NCBI GenBank assembly: GCA_002786385.1
Contig: PGCN01000012.1
Coordinates: 186,001-250,000, forward strand
Direction: 5' to 3'
Length of the DNA: 64,000 bases
From: Flavobacterium sp. FEMGT703F
Lineage (GTDB): Bacteria; Bacteroidota; Bacteroidia; Flavobacteriales; Flavobacteriaceae
In this document: piece by piece, positions 24,563-33,443 of the stretch
Numbering within the stretch: position 1 is the stretch's first letter
Layout: the number at the start of each line of letters is the position of its first letter
Notes under the pieces: model-generated
Seen by the model: the letters and a program-made list of their open reading frames with translations, nothing else
Told to the model about the DNA's origin: nothing
Databases searched by the model: none
Program-made: the position numbers and the translations under genes

Positions 24563-25873
24563 CTACTTTTCACGGATGTAGATGTCAATCGGCACCCCTG
24601 AGAAATCCCAGTTTTCGCGGATTTTATTTTCTAAGAAACGCTTGTACGGTTCTTTTACGTATTGCGGTAAATTGGCAAAAAACACAAACTGTGGTGTTGG
24701 TGTTGGCAACTGCATACAATACTTGATTTTTACGTATTTCCCTTTCAACGCCGGCGGTGGATAGGCTTCGATTAATTTCAACATATAGTCGTTGAACTTA
24801 GAGGTTGGGATGCGTTGCTTTCTGTTTTCGTATACTTTTACAGTACCTTCCAAAGCTTTCAGCAAACGTTGTTTGGTTAGTGCTGATGTAAAAATAATCG
24901 GCACGTCGGTAAACGGTTGTAATTCTTCGCGGATTTTGTTTTCATAATCGCGGGTTGACATGGTATCTTTTTCCACCAAATCCCATTTGTTCACCAAGAT
25001 GATAACCCCTTTTCGGTTTTTTTCGGCCAACCAGAAAATACTTTGGTCTTGACCTTCAAAACCACGGGTAGCATCGATTAGTAAAATACATACATCCGAA
25101 TGTTCAATGGCACGCACTGAACGCATTACCGAATAGAATTCTAAATCTTCTTTTACTTTTGCTTTTCTGCGGATTCCGGCGGTATCTACCAAATTAAATT
25201 CGAATCCAAAACGATTGTATCTGGTATCGATAGAATCTCTTGTGGTTCCGGCGATATCGGTTACTACGAATCTATCTTCACCTATTAAGGCATTGATGAA
25301 AGACGATTTTCCGGCGTTCGGACGACCTACTACACAAAAACGCGGTAAGGCTTCTTCTTCTTCGGTTACTTCCGGTAATTCCGGTAATACTTCGACTAAC
25401 TTATCTAGCAATTCTCCCGTTCCACTACCGCTGATACTGGCAATCGTATAATATTCACCTAAGCCTAAATTATAGAATTCCACAGCGTCTTTTTCGCGCA
25501 TGGCATTGTCTACTTTGTTAACAGCTAATAAAATCGGTTTGGTTACTTTTCGGAGCAATTTGGCTACTTCAGCGTCCATCGGCGTGATGCCTTCTTCAAC
25601 ATCGACTACAAAAATAATCGCATCGGCTTCATCAATGGCCAATTCCACCTGACGACGGATTTCACCTTCAAAAATATCATCTGAACCTTTGATATAACCA
25701 CCGGTATCAATCACCGAAAATTCTTTGCCGTTCCATTCGCTTTTGCCGTAATTTCTGTCGCGCGTCACACCGCTAACCGAATCTACAATGGCTTCTCTTC
25801 TTTTGATTAAACGGTTAAAAAAAGTGGATTTCCCTACGTTAGGTCTTCCAACTATGGCTACAATATTGTTCAT
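24563..25873 (-). CDS. der: Ribosome biogenesis GTPase Der (EngA)
   Basis: A 436-residue double-GTPase needed for 50S subunit assembly. The first G domain has the G1 motif GRPNVGKS (residues 7-14), with DTGG as G3 and NKVD as G4. The second G domain has [12 protein letters not shown] and NKWD. The KH-like C-terminal domain ends at the last residues ([11 protein letters not shown]). I take the ATG at 25873 ([11 protein letters not shown]) rather than 25879 because it gives the family's usual N-terminus. A very good promoter lies 20 nt upstream. Confidence 0.97.
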   Translation of the reverse strand: MNNIVAIVGRPNVGKSTFFNRLIKRREAIVDSVSGVTRDRNYGKSEWNGKEFSVIDTGGYIKGSDDIFEGEIRRQVELAIDEADAIIFVVDVEEGITPMDAEVAKLLRKVTKPILLAVNKVDNAMREKDAVEFYNLGLGEYYTIASISGSGTGELLDKLVEVLPELPEVTEEEEALPRFCVVGRPNAGKSSFINALIGEDRFVVTDIAGTTRDSIDTRYNRFGFEFNLVDTAGIRRKAKVKEDLEFYSVMRSVRAIEHSDVCILLIDATRGFEGQDQSIFWLAEKNRKGVIILVNKWDLVEKDTMSTRDYENKIREELQPFTDVPIIFTSALTKQRLLKALEGTVKVYENRKQRIPTSKFNDYMLKLIEAYPPPALKGKYVKIKYCMQLPTPTPQFVFFANLPQYVKEPYKRFLENKIRENWDFSGVPIDIYIREK

Positions 25874-25892
25874 AATCATTTTAAATATGGTG

Positions 25893-25922
25893 CAAAGGTA
25901 GTATTAAAGAGCACAAATTCAA
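25893..25922 (-). promoter_or_regulatory. Promoter of der
   Basis: On the minus strand, TTG (25922-25920), a 19-bp spacer and TACCTTTG (25900-25893) match the Bacteroidota -33/-7 promoter exactly. The predicted leader is only about 15-20 nt. Confidence 0.75.
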
Positions 25923-25969
25923 TTATTTTATTATTTTTAGTATTGCTTTAACCACCAAATAAACCTTTT

Positions 25970-26479
25970 ATGGACACGCAACAAGAAGTTAGACTTCGCC
26001 CTCGGTTTTTTAAAGACATCGACCAAAATATTGAAATCGTCAGGGAAAAGTTTGTAAACTACCGACAAAAAAACCAGTCGACAGACTTTTTGATGAAAGT
26101 GAGAAACAATCACATACAGTTTACTTTTTCTGCAGAAAAGAGACAGTATTGGTCACCTCATTTGAGTATTGAATTGGAAGAAAAAGAAGGAAACGAAAAA
26201 AATGCAACGCACATTCGCGGCTTGTTTGGCCCCGATCAAACGTTGTGGACGATGTTTGTGTTTTTACATTTTGTAGTGGCCGGTATTTTTATTTTATTCG
26301 GCATGTTTGCCTTATCCAACTATTCGCTAAACGAACCGGTAACTATGGATTTAGTAGTGATGTTTATTATGGTAATTGTTTGGTTTTTATTGTATGTCGT
26401 AGCCCGTCAAATACGAGAAAGAGGCCATTCCCAAACCGACGAATTGGAAGCCATCTTTTTAGACGTTATCAAAGACTGA
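25970..26479 (+). CDS. Conserved two-pass membrane protein
   Basis: A 169-residue protein that I do not place in a named family. A soluble N-terminal part (1-85, rich in charged residues, beta-strand pattern FLMKVRNNHIQFTFSAEKRQYWSPHLSIELEE) is followed by two membrane helices (about 92-115 and 125-143) and a short cytoplasmic tail. In databases such proteins are sometimes labelled 'GTP-binding protein' because of their neighbours, but there is no G motif here. It sits between der and era, transcribed oppositely; its stop codon directly abuts the stop of era. Confidence 0.82.
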   Translation: MDTQQEVRLRPRFFKDIDQNIEIVREKFVNYRQKNQSTDFLMKVRNNHIQFTFSAEKRQYWSPHLSIELEEKEGNEKNATHIRGLFGPDQTLWTMFVFLHFVVAGIFILFGMFALSNYSLNEPVTMDLVVMFIMVIVWFLLYVVARQIRERGHSQTDELEAIFLDVIKD

Positions 26480-27364
26480 TTATTTTTGGTTGTAACCAAA
26501 ACGACGCAATTGGTAAGCATTACTTCTCCAATCTTTGTTGACTTTAACATACAACTCTATATGGATTTGTTTGCCGAAGAACTGCTCTAAATCTTCACGA
26601 GCCTGCATGCCGACTTTCTTCAAAGCGCTGCCTTTGTGACCGATGATAATTCCTTTTTGCGTATCACGTTCTACCATGATGACGGAACGGATTCGGATGA
26701 TTTTGTCGTCTTCCAAAAACTCTTCGGTTTCGATTTCAACGGCATAAGGAATTTCTTTGTCGTAGTTCAATAAGATTTTCTCGCGGATGGTTTCATTGAC
26801 AAAGAAACGCTCCGGTTTGTCGGTTAACGCATCTTTAGGGTAATAAGGCGGTGATTCGGGTAATAATTGTAAAATGCGGTCAAAAACTTCTTTAACGTTG
26901 AAATTTTCCAACGCGGAAATCGGGAAAATTTCGGCATTCGGCACTTTGGTTTTCCACAAATCGATTTGCTCTTCTAGTTGTTCTTGGTTGGATTTATCGA
27001 TTTTGTTGAGTAACAATAAAACCGGAATTTTGGAATGGATGATTTTATTGAAGAAGTCTTCGTCTTTGAGTTCCTTCTCGCCTATTTCCACCATATAAAT
27101 CAAAACATCGGCATCTTCAAAAGCCGACTTCACAAAGTCCATCATGGATTTTTGCATTTCGTAAGCCGGTTTGATAATTCCGGGCGTATCCGAAAGCACT
27201 ACTTGGAAATCCTCTCCGTTTACGATTCCTAAAATTCTGTGACGCGTGGTTTGCGCTTTAGAGGTAATAATAGATAATCTTTCGCCCACAAAGGCATTCA
27301 TTAGCGTTGATTTTCCAACGTTTGGGTTACCGATAATGTTAACGAAGCCTGCTTTGTGAGTCAT
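26480..27364 (-). CDS. era: GTPase Era
   Basis: A 294-residue 16S rRNA-binding GTPase for 30S assembly. The G domain carries GNPNVGKS (G1), DTPG (G3) and NKID (G4). The C-terminal KH domain includes GHKGSALKKVG and ends VNKDWRSNAYQLRRFGYNQK. I use the ATG at 27364 (MTHKAGFVNIIGNPN) because the -7 box of the promoter (27392-27385) lies between this ATG and the upstream alternative at 27397, which would add 11 unrelated residues. Confidence 0.97.
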   Translation of the reverse strand: MTHKAGFVNIIGNPNVGKSTLMNAFVGERLSIITSKAQTTRHRILGIVNGEDFQVVLSDTPGIIKPAYEMQKSMMDFVKSAFEDADVLIYMVEIGEKELKDEDFFNKIIHSKIPVLLLLNKIDKSNQEQLEEQIDLWKTKVPNAEIFPISALENFNVKEVFDRILQLLPESPPYYPKDALTDKPERFFVNETIREKILLNYDKEIPYAVEIETEEFLEDDKIIRIRSVIMVERDTQKGIIIGHKGSALKKVGMQAREDLEQFFGKQIHIELYVKVNKDWRSNAYQLRRFGYNQK

Positions 27365-27384
27365 GTAATCTGATTTATTTTTTG

Positions 27385-27392
27385 CAAAGGTA
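27385..27392 (-). promoter_or_regulatory. -7 promoter box of era
   Basis: Minus strand TACCTTTG matches TAnnTTTG, 20 nt upstream of the ATG at 27364. It decides the start choice for era. Confidence 0.6.
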
Positions 27393-27438
27393 GTCATATC
27401 AGCCCAATAGAAGAAAAAAAGATTTTTTCTGTTTTTTG

Positions 27439-27468
27439 TTGCATTTGTTGATATTCGTTGTATATTTG
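27439..27468 (+). promoter_or_regulatory. Promoter of the initiator tRNA gene
   Basis: TTG (27439-27441), a 19-bp spacer and TATATTTG (27461-27468) form a full consensus promoter. It ends 12 nt before the mature tRNA 5' end. Confidence 0.8.
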
Positions 27469-27480
27469 CACTCGAAACAT

Positions 27481-27553
27481 CGCGGGATAGAGCAGTAGGC
27501 AGCTCGTCGGGCTCATAACCCGAAGGTCACAGGTTCGAGTCCTGTTCCCGCTA
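27481..27553 (+). tRNA. Initiator tRNA-fMet (CAT anticodon)
   Basis: Cloverleaf: acceptor 27481-27487 with 27546-27552, D arm 27490-27505, anticodon arm 27507-27523 with loop CTCATAA, T arm 27529-27545 (TTCGAGT loop), discriminator A at 27553. Two initiator hallmarks are visible: an unpaired first position (C1 against U72) and three consecutive G-C pairs (GGG/CCC) at the bottom of the anticodon stem. CCA is not encoded (CTA follows), so it must be added post-transcriptionally. Confidence 0.95.
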
Positions 27554-27606
27554 CTAACGAAAGCCATTCTGAAAAGAGTGGCTTTTTTTATAGCAAAAGG
27601 CAACCT

Positions 27607-28056
27607 ATGAACATGAAAAAAATTGTCGAGTACAGAACTTTGCTCGGCGTTACCAAGACCGCAACCTTAAAAGAGTTGAAAACCATCTACCGCAACAGCA
27701 TGAAAGAGTGTCATCCGGATGCTATAGCAGATGAGCACGAAAGGCATTTGGCAGAAGAGAAAAGCAAAGAGATTATTGCTGCTTACCACTTTTTAGTGAG
27801 CATTGCTCCTGAAACGATGGAGAAAGACAAAGCTGAATACAACCGAATCACATCAACTACTAATATTGCCGATTTTTATTATGAGAATAGCGTGCTGTAC
27901 ATCACTTTGTTGGACGGCAGTTCATTTGAATATTTCGGAGTTTTGAGACCGGCTTATATTAAAATGATTAATGCAGAGTCGCCGAGTCGTTTTGCCAGAA
28001 GACATATTTACAACAACTATTTGTACAGAAGTACAGCTAAGTTAGTTGCTGAGTAA
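27607..28056 (+). CDS. J-domain and KTSC domain protein
   Basis: A 149-residue cytoplasmic protein with two small domains. Residues 5-75 are a DnaJ-type J domain with the essential HPD tripeptide at 36-38 (ECHPDA), which should stimulate DnaK ATPase. Residues about 90-145 form a KTSC domain (YYENSVLYITLLDGSSFEYFGV ... PSRFARRHIYNNY), a module often linked to nucleic-acid or lysyl-tRNA-synthetase-related proteins. The pairing suggests a client-specific co-chaperone. A second in-frame ATG at 27613 is an equally good start. It is preceded by the tRNA and a short spacer, and followed by a terminator. Confidence 0.85.
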   Translation: MNMKKIVEYRTLLGVTKTATLKELKTIYRNSMKECHPDAIADEHERHLAEEKSKEIIAAYHFLVSIAPETMEKDKAEYNRITSTTNIADFYYENSVLYITLLDGSSFEYFGVLRPAYIKMINAESPSRFARRHIYNNYLYRSTAKLVAE

Positions 28057-28065
28057 CATTAAAAA

Positions 28066-28089
28066 AGGCCTCAAATTACTTTGAGACCT
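28066..28089. terminator. Convergent-gene terminator hairpin
   Basis: Arms AGGCCTCAAA (28066-28075) and TTTGAGACCT (28080-28089) pair with one mismatch and have A-rich and T-rich flanks. It lies between the J-domain gene and the LRR gene and may serve both. Confidence 0.75.
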
Positions 28090-28121
28090 CCTTTACTATT
28101 TAAACCAATCCAATTTTTTTC

Positions 28122-28976
28122 TTATTCATCTGCGGCAAAAGCTGAATTCTTATCGATATTCACTTTTAGCGTTGTAGCAACTCCTTGCTCATTAACCATC
28201 GTCATGTTTAGTGTATCCAATTTGGCTAAGTTTTTAGTCACAAAACCATTGAACATGTTGTAAGAGATATTCATTTCTTTCAAGTTTTTCAATTTCTCTA
28301 AATCGAAAGGCACTTGTCCATCCATTTTATTTTCAAACAAACTTAAGGTTTCCAAAGAACTCAAGTTAGATACTTCTTTCTCTAATTTACCGGTTAACTT
28401 GTTACTGTTCAACAATAAAACTTTTAATGATTTCAATTGGTAGTAAGAAGTTGGAATAGTACCTTCAATCTCATTGTTGAATAACGATAATGTTTCCAAA
28501 TTGGCTAAACTTCCAATAGCTGTTGGCAAAACACCGGTTAAACGATTCATGTGTAACTCAATCGATTTTAACTGAGAAGCACTTCCTAATGTTTCCGGCA
28601 ATGAACCTGAAATTTTATTAAAAGCCACGTTCAACTTAGTCAAATTTTTAAGATTTCCTAAAGTTGCAGGCAAAGTTCCTGAAATATCATTTCTGAATAA
28701 ATTCAACACTTCTAATGCCGTTAAATCCCCAATCTCAGCAGGCAATTCACCAACCAAATTGTTATTGATTAATTTGATAGCCGTAACTTTATCGTTTTTA
28801 ACTTCTACTCCATACCAAGTGGACACCGGTGATTTTAAATCCCATTTGTTGGTCCATTGTGCACCTTTAGTGTTTTTGTACAATTTTATTAATGCATTTT
28901 TTTCAGTAGAAGACACTTCAGCAAATACTGAGGCTGATAAAAAGAATACTGCTAAGCAAGTAAAAATAGATTTCAT
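28122..28976 (-). CDS. Exported leucine-rich repeat protein
   Basis: A 284-residue protein with signal peptide MKSIFTCLAVFFLSASVFA and about eight plant-type leucine-rich repeats of 24 residues (LPAEIGDLTALEVLNLFRNDISGT and following, written here as one unit of the pattern L..LG.L..L..L.L..N.I.G.LP). An N-terminal cap (DLKSPVSTWYGVEV) precedes the repeats. There is no T9SS sorting domain or membrane anchor. I use the ATG at 28976; the frame to 29036 adds 20 residues in front of the signal peptide and overlaps the promoter. It is probably a periplasmic or surface protein-binding protein. Confidence 0.88.
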   Translation of the reverse strand: MKSIFTCLAVFFLSASVFAEVSSTEKNALIKLYKNTKGAQWTNKWDLKSPVSTWYGVEVKNDKVTAIKLINNNLVGELPAEIGDLTALEVLNLFRNDISGTLPATLGNLKNLTKLNVAFNKISGSLPETLGSASQLKSIELHMNRLTGVLPTAIGSLANLETLSLFNNEIEGTIPTSYYQLKSLKVLLLNSNKLTGKLEKEVSNLSSLETLSLFENKMDGQVPFDLEKLKNLKEMNISYNMFNGFVTKNLAKLDTLNMTMVNEQGVATTLKVNIDKNSAFAADE

Positions 28977-29005
28977 ATCATATATATTTGGGGTTAATGA
29001 CGGTG

Positions 29006-29056
29006 TAAACTTATAACTGCATTCGTTAAAAAACAAAAATAATCGATGAAATGCAT
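29006..29056 (-). promoter_or_regulatory. Promoter and putative operator of the LRR gene
   Basis: On the minus strand, TAAGTTTA (29013-29006) is a near-consensus -7 box. 31 bp upstream lies ATGCATTTCATC (29056-29045), 11 of 12 identical to the direct repeat upstream of gldK. With the adjoining GAT the shared plus-strand 15-mer is ATCGATRAAATGCAT. Confidence 0.4.
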
Positions 29057-29124
29057 ATTTTGTTAAATTAATTAAGTATTTATCTTACATTAAAATAAAA
29101 TTATAGGTTAAAAATTAATTTAGC

Positions 29125-29132
29125 TATCTTTG
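29125..29132 (+). promoter_or_regulatory. -7 promoter box of the DUF1761 gene
   Basis: TATCTTTG matches TAnnTTTG, 26 nt before the ATG at 29159. No clear TTG upstream. Confidence 0.5.
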
Positions 29133-29158
29133 GTATACTAATCAATAAAACTATTATT

Positions 29159-29647
29159 ATGCCATTTAATTTTTACGCTGTTTTAGCATCAACGTTAGTA
29201 ACTTTACTCGTTGGATTTGTATGGTACAATCCGAAAGTTTTCGGAACCATATGGATGAAAGAAACCGGAATGACCGAAGAAAAAGCAAGACAATCCAGTA
29301 TGCTTAAAGTTTTCGGGTTGACTATTTTATTCTCTTTTATGTTGGCATTTTTAATGCCTGTTTTGGTAATTCACCAATTTGGTGCATTGGGAATGATTGG
29401 CGGCCCTGAATTTATTGAAACCGCTAAACCTTCTTACGCAGCCTTTATGGACGATTACGGAACAGCTTTCAGAACTTTTAAGCATGGCGCTTTGCACGGC
29501 TTTATGACCGGATTGTTTTTTGCACTTCCTATGACGGCCATCAACAGTTTGTTTGAACAAAAATCATGGAAATACATCTTAATTACCTCCGGATATTGGA
29601 TTGTTTCCTTTACTATTATGGGTGCCATTTTGTGCGGGTGGCAATAA
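29159..29647 (+). CDS. DUF1761 family membrane protein
   Basis: A 162-residue integral membrane protein with four predicted helices (about 5-22, 52-72, 112-130, 138-158). The N-terminal TLVTLLVGFVWYNPKVFGTIWM segment is typical of the DUF1761 family. There are conserved Trp and Gly residues but no catalytic motif. It is a single-gene unit ending in a terminator-like hairpin. Function is unknown. Confidence 0.85.
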   Translation: MPFNFYAVLASTLVTLLVGFVWYNPKVFGTIWMKETGMTEEKARQSSMLKVFGLTILFSFMLAFLMPVLVIHQFGALGMIGGPEFIETAKPSYAAFMDDYGTAFRTFKHGALHGFMTGLFFALPMTAINSLFEQKSWKYILITSGYWIVSFTIMGAILCGWQ

Positions 29648-29667
29648 TTAACATTTTATTATAACCC

Positions 29668-29699
29668 AATCGCTCTACATTTGTGGGGCGATTTTTTTT
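29668..29699 (+). terminator. Terminator-like hairpin abutting the next start codon
   Basis: Arms AATCGCTCTAC (29668-29678) and GTGGGGCGATT (29683-29693) pair with two G.T pairs, followed by eight T residues (29692-29699). The ATG of the next gene begins at 29700. The same layout, T-run touching a start codon, occurs at 24460-24512. Confidence 0.7.
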
Positions 29700-30848
29700 A
29701 TGGCAAACAGCTTTTCATTTCAAATTTACGCAGCTACGGCAGACCTCCCAAAGTCATGGGACAAAGTTGCCGTAGATAATATTTTCCTGCAAACCCATTA
29801 CTTACAAGTACTGGAAAACTCGGCTCCCACCAATATGCAGTGTTTTTACATTGGTATTTTTGAGGGTTCAGATTTGATTGGCGTTGCTCTATCTCAATAC
29901 CTCGATTTGAATAGATTAGAGTCGTTTGGAGAGCGTGATCAATGCATGAAAACTTATGTCCGCAATTTCATTTTTAAAAACTTCGCCTCTCATGTTCTCT
30001 TTTTAGGCAACAATATGATTACAGGTCAGAACGGTTATGCCTTTTCCAAAACAGTTGATTTTAAATGTATCAGCGATTTACTTTTAGATTGTGCACAATC
30101 CATTACTACCTATTTCAAGGAAAAAGGCATAAAAATTCACATTGTTTCATTTAAAGATTTCTATCAGCATTGCTCGGACGAACTTAAAAATTATGGTTTT
30201 AAAGCGGTATACGAATTCAAAACCCAACCGAATATGATTTTTGAACTGCAGGAAAGTTGGCAAAACCATGAAGCGTATATCGGTGCGTTTACCAAAAAAT
30301 ACCGCGACCAATACAAAAGAGCCCATAAAAAGGGAGACGGAATTGCAATTCGGGAATTGTCACTTGAGGAAATCACAACCTACGAAGAAAGAATTTACGA
30401 ACTCTACCATCACGTAGCTAAGAATGCGCCTTTCAATACGTTTTTCCTGGCAAAAAACCATTTTTCCGTGTTTAAAAAACACTGTGGTGACCGATTCCGT
30501 TTGACAGGCTATTTTTTGGAAGAAAAATTAATTGGGTTTCATTCTCTGTTGCTTAACGGCAATGTTTTAGAAACTTATTTTCTGGGTTACGACGATCAAA
30601 TCCAGAAAGAAAAAATGTTGTACCTGAATATGCTGTACAATATGACGCAATTTGGTATAGAAAACCGTTTTAAAAAAATCATTTTCGGCAGAACTGCCTT
30701 AGAAATAAAAAGTTCTGTTGGCGCGGAACCGGTAATGATGTCCGGCTTTATTTACCATACCAGCGCTTGGGTTAACCGACTATTGCCGAGAGTATTTCCA
30801 AAATTAGAACCTACTTTGACTTGGCAACAGCGACATCCGTTTAAGTAA
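29700..30848 (+). CDS. GNAT-fold acyltransferase-like protein (FemAB/PF04339 type)
   Basis: A 382-residue cytoplasmic protein with a double-GNAT-like layout. Characteristic segments are NIFLQTHYLQVLENSAP (N-terminal domain), FTKKYRDQYKRAHKKG (the KxRxxxKR-type signature of the 'peptidogalycan biosynthesis/recognition' family) and IIFGRTALEIKSSVGAEP (C-terminal domain). Such proteins transfer acyl or aminoacyl groups to amines; the substrate here is unknown. The start codon follows directly on a terminator T-run with no Shine-Dalgarno-like sequence, so how it is transcribed and translated is unclear. There is no alternative ATG near the N-terminus. Confidence 0.8.
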   Translation: MANSFSFQIYAATADLPKSWDKVAVDNIFLQTHYLQVLENSAPTNMQCFYIGIFEGSDLIGVALSQYLDLNRLESFGERDQCMKTYVRNFIFKNFASHVLFLGNNMITGQNGYAFSKTVDFKCISDLLLDCAQSITTYFKEKGIKIHIVSFKDFYQHCSDELKNYGFKAVYEFKTQPNMIFELQESWQNHEAYIGAFTKKYRDQYKRAHKKGDGIAIRELSLEEITTYEERIYELYHHVAKNAPFNTFFLAKNHFSVFKKHCGDRFRLTGYFLEEKLIGFHSLLLNGNVLETYFLGYDDQIQKEKMLYLNMLYNMTQFGIENRFKKIIFGRTALEIKSSVGAEPVMMSGFIYHTSAWVNRLLPRVFPKLEPTLTWQQRHPFK

Positions 30849-30945
30849 TTCAAAACTTTGTAAACTTCGCTATCACTAGCAAAACGGTTTAACTTTTTTA
30901 CAAAAAACACTACTTAAGTTGATTTGGTCTTTGATAAGCAATAAA

Positions 30946-31320
30946 TCAGTTGGCTTTTTTGAGTTGCGAATAAGCGTAAATGGCCAAGGTTAACTCGCCA
31001 ACAGTGCCCAAAAGCAATACTACTGATGGCATCCCGTCGGTTACAAAACTGATCAAACGACCTAAACCCAATCCGAGCATAAAAAGCATATTCGATATCG
31101 TGGCGGCCTTCCAGTATGAAGTTTGCTTGAGTCCGATAATCCAAAAAGCAGCAAAGCACAAATACAAGCCCATGATGGCTTTGTAAATATTGGATTCGTC
31201 TGTGGTTTGGATAGACAACTTAAAAAGGATATCGAGCTTAAAACCATAGACCAAAGCAGCTACTGCAACTATAGGTATGGAAATGTAAAGGTGTAAATTG
31301 TGGCGCCAACTGGTTTTCAT
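30946..31320 (-). CDS. Small four-helix membrane protein
   Basis: A 124-residue protein with four hydrophobic helices (about 10-26, 44-64, 70-88 and 95-115). The sequence reads like a DUF4345-type or similar small integral membrane protein (YKAIMGLYLCFAAFWIIGL ... SFVTDGMPSVVLLLGTVGELTLAIYAYSQLKK). I use the ATG at 31320 (MKTSWRHNLHLYISIPIV); the upstream frame adds eight residues of promoter-like sequence. The gene stands alone between copy C of the dispersed element and an acyltransferase gene. Function is unknown. Confidence 0.78.
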   Translation of the reverse strand: MKTSWRHNLHLYISIPIVAVAALVYGFKLDILFKLSIQTTDESNIYKAIMGLYLCFAAFWIIGLKQTSYWKAATISNMLFMLGLGLGRLISFVTDGMPSVVLLLGTVGELTLAIYAYSQLKKAN

Positions 31321-31356
31321 GCTATAAAAATACGAAAAGTTCAACTACTACTGTCC

Positions 31357-31494
31357 TAGCCCGGATTGCAGTGGAAAGCTTTTTGCGCCAACGACTCTAC
31401 ATTTTAAAGGGTTTCTAAGCGACCAACGGAAGCTCATGAAACCCTTATAAAATGATGTTGTTTACGGAAAAACTTGGAATGAAAAGCCGGATAA
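31357..31494 (+). repeat. Dispersed intergenic element, copy C (long insert)
   Basis: The left core TAGCCCGGATTGCAGTGG (31357-31374) is nearly identical to copy B. The insert contains a 15-bp inverted repeat (31401-31415 with 31438-31453, one bulge). The right core TGGAATGAAAAGCCGGAT (about 31475-31492) ends directly at the stop codon of the ABC-F gene. It may serve as that gene's 3' structure. Confidence 0.55.
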
Positions 31495-31495
31495 G

Positions 31496-33400
31496 CTACA
31501 AATTATCGATTTCGGTTTGTACAGTTTCCCAGTCTTCGAGTAGTTGATCCAACTCGGCTTTCTTCTTGTTGTAAGCCACAAAAAAGTTGGCGTTTTCGAT
31601 GTGTTTGTCGTAATTCGAAGCCAGTTCTTTGTCGTCGTTTTGGATATCGATTTCGAGTTGCTTGATTTGACTTTCGATTTTGCTTAGGCGATTTTGCAGC
31701 GATTTGCTCTTTTTTTGGTCTTCGTAAGATAGATTTTTAGCGGTTGTTTTGGTTTCGACTACGACGTCTTTCTTTTCAATTTCACGCATGTTGCTGGCGT
31801 TTCGTTGCTCGAGGAAGAAGTTGATATCGCCCAAATATTCCCTGATTTTTTGGTCTTTGAATTCGTATACGATATTGGACATGCCTTGGAGGAAATCCCT
31901 GTCGTGCGACACCAAGAGTAGTGTGCCTTCGTACTTTTGGAGTGCGGCTTTGAGGACGTTTTTCGATTTGATATCTAAGTGGTTCGTAGGTTCGTCCATC
32001 ACCAAAACATTGATGGGTTGCAAAAGCAATTTACACAAGGCCAAACGGTTGCGCTCACCTCCTGACAATACTTTTACTTTTTTATCTACATCGTCGCCAC
32101 GGAACAAAAAGGAGCCTAACATGTCGCGGACTTTAGCGCGATTGCCATCGGTTGCTGCATTGGTCATAGTTTCGAGTAAGGTGAGTTCGCCATCTAGGTA
32201 TTCCGCTTGGTTTTGGGCAAAATAACCGAGTTGTACGTTGTGCCCTAATTTGATGCTGCCTTCGTATTGGAATTCGTTTACAATGGCTTTAACAAAAGTG
32301 GATTTTCCTTGACCATTTTGACCGACAAAGGCAATTTTGCTACCGCGTTCTACCAAAAGTGAAATGTCTTTGAGGATGACTTTATCGCCGTAAGCTTTGG
32401 TTACGTGTTCTGCTTCGATGACAACTCTACCGGGTGTTTGCGAAACCGGAAACGAAATATTCATGACCGAATTGTCGTCTTCATCTACTTCGATGCGCTC
32501 GACTTTATCTAATTTCTTGATTAAAGATTGCGCCATGGACGATTTGGTGGCGCTGTATCGGAAGCGTTCGATGAGTTTTTGGGTTTCTTCTATTTTTTTG
32601 GCTTGGTTTTTTTGGGTAGCCAATTGTTTTTCGCGAATTTCTTCACGTAAAACCAAATACTGCGTATATGGTTTATTAAAATCATAGGCTTTTCCTAAGG
32701 AAATTTCTATGGTACGATTGGTGACGTTATCGAGGAACATTTTATCGTGCGATACTATCACGACAACGCCGGGAAAGTTTCTTAAAAACCCTTCGAGCCA
32801 AATGATACTTTCGATGTCTAAGTGGTTGGTTGGCTCATCGAGCAATAGAATATCATTGGATTGCAAAAGGAGTTTGGCCAATTCAATTCGCATACGCCAT
32901 CCGCCGGAAAAAGTATCGGTTTGGTTATTGAAATCTTCTCGTTTGAATCCGAGTCCCAACAAAATCTTTTCGGTATCGCCTACGTAATTGTAGCCGCCCA
33001 AAATTTCATAATGGTGAGTTACGTCGCTTAATTGTTCGATTAATTCGGAATAGCTTTGACTTTCGTAATCGGTTCGTGTCACCAATTGGTGGTTGATTTC
33101 GTCGATTTTCAGTTCAGCCCTTTTGATTTCTTCGAAAGCTTGATACGCTTCTTCCAGTACGGTTCGGCCTTTAACGAAGTCGATATCTTGGCGGAGAAAA
33201 CCGATTTTCACTTCTTTTTCGGTTGCAATCTGACCGGAATCCGGTTTGAAATCGCCCGCTAAAATTTTGAGCATGGTTGACTTCCCAGCACCGTTTTTTC
33301 CAACCAATCCAACTCGGTCACCCGCTCCTAAACGAAAGGTTACTTCTTCAAAAAGGTAGGTTCCGCCAAAAGAAACCGATAAATTGTGTATGTTTAACAT
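31496..33400 (-). CDS. ABC-F family ATP-binding protein
   Basis: A 634-residue cytoplasmic protein with two ABC ATPase domains and no membrane part, so it is a translation factor or ribosome-associated ABC-F rather than a transporter. Domain 1: Walker A GLVGKNGAGKST, signature FSGGWRMR, Walker B LLLDEPTNHLD. Domain 2: Walker A FVGQNGQGKST, signature LSGGERNR, Walker B LVMDEPTNHLD. A linker (about 250-320) and a C-terminal coiled coil (about 560-634) are present, as in Uup/EttA-like proteins. The exact subfamily is uncertain. Confidence 0.95.
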   Translation of the reverse strand: MLNIHNLSVSFGGTYLFEEVTFRLGAGDRVGLVGKNGAGKSTMLKILAGDFKPDSGQIATEKEVKIGFLRQDIDFVKGRTVLEEAYQAFEEIKRAELKIDEINHQLVTRTDYESQSYSELIEQLSDVTHHYEILGGYNYVGDTEKILLGLGFKREDFNNQTDTFSGGWRMRIELAKLLLQSNDILLLDEPTNHLDIESIIWLEGFLRNFPGVVVIVSHDKMFLDNVTNRTIEISLGKAYDFNKPYTQYLVLREEIREKQLATQKNQAKKIEETQKLIERFRYSATKSSMAQSLIKKLDKVERIEVDEDDNSVMNISFPVSQTPGRVVIEAEHVTKAYGDKVILKDISLLVERGSKIAFVGQNGQGKSTFVKAIVNEFQYEGSIKLGHNVQLGYFAQNQAEYLDGELTLLETMTNAATDGNRAKVRDMLGSFLFRGDDVDKKVKVLSGGERNRLALCKLLLQPINVLVMDEPTNHLDIKSKNVLKAALQKYEGTLLLVSHDRDFLQGMSNIVYEFKDQKIREYLGDINFFLEQRNASNMREIEKKDVVVETKTTAKNLSYEDQKKSKSLQNRLSKIESQIKQLEIDIQNDDKELASNYDKHIENANFFVAYNKKKAELDQLLEDWETVQTEIDNL

Positions 33401-33443
33401 ATTGAATTGTTACAAAAGTTACAGCCAAAAGATTTCTAAAAAT

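Noticed and set aside
27394..27603. A 69-codon minus-strand reading frame containing SSGNRTRTCDLRVMSPTSC
   Set aside because: It is the antisense of the initiator tRNA gene, a well-known false gene; the tRNA cloverleaf is complete on the plus strand.
31401..31453. The hairpin in copy C as an ordinary terminator for the ABC-F gene
   Set aside because: Possible, but no T-run follows it on the minus strand and it is embedded between the conserved cores, so I prefer the repeat-element interpretation.
31749..32225. A 158-codon plus-strand reading frame opposite the ABC-F gene
   Set aside because: Complement of the conserved ATPase motifs; no independent evidence.
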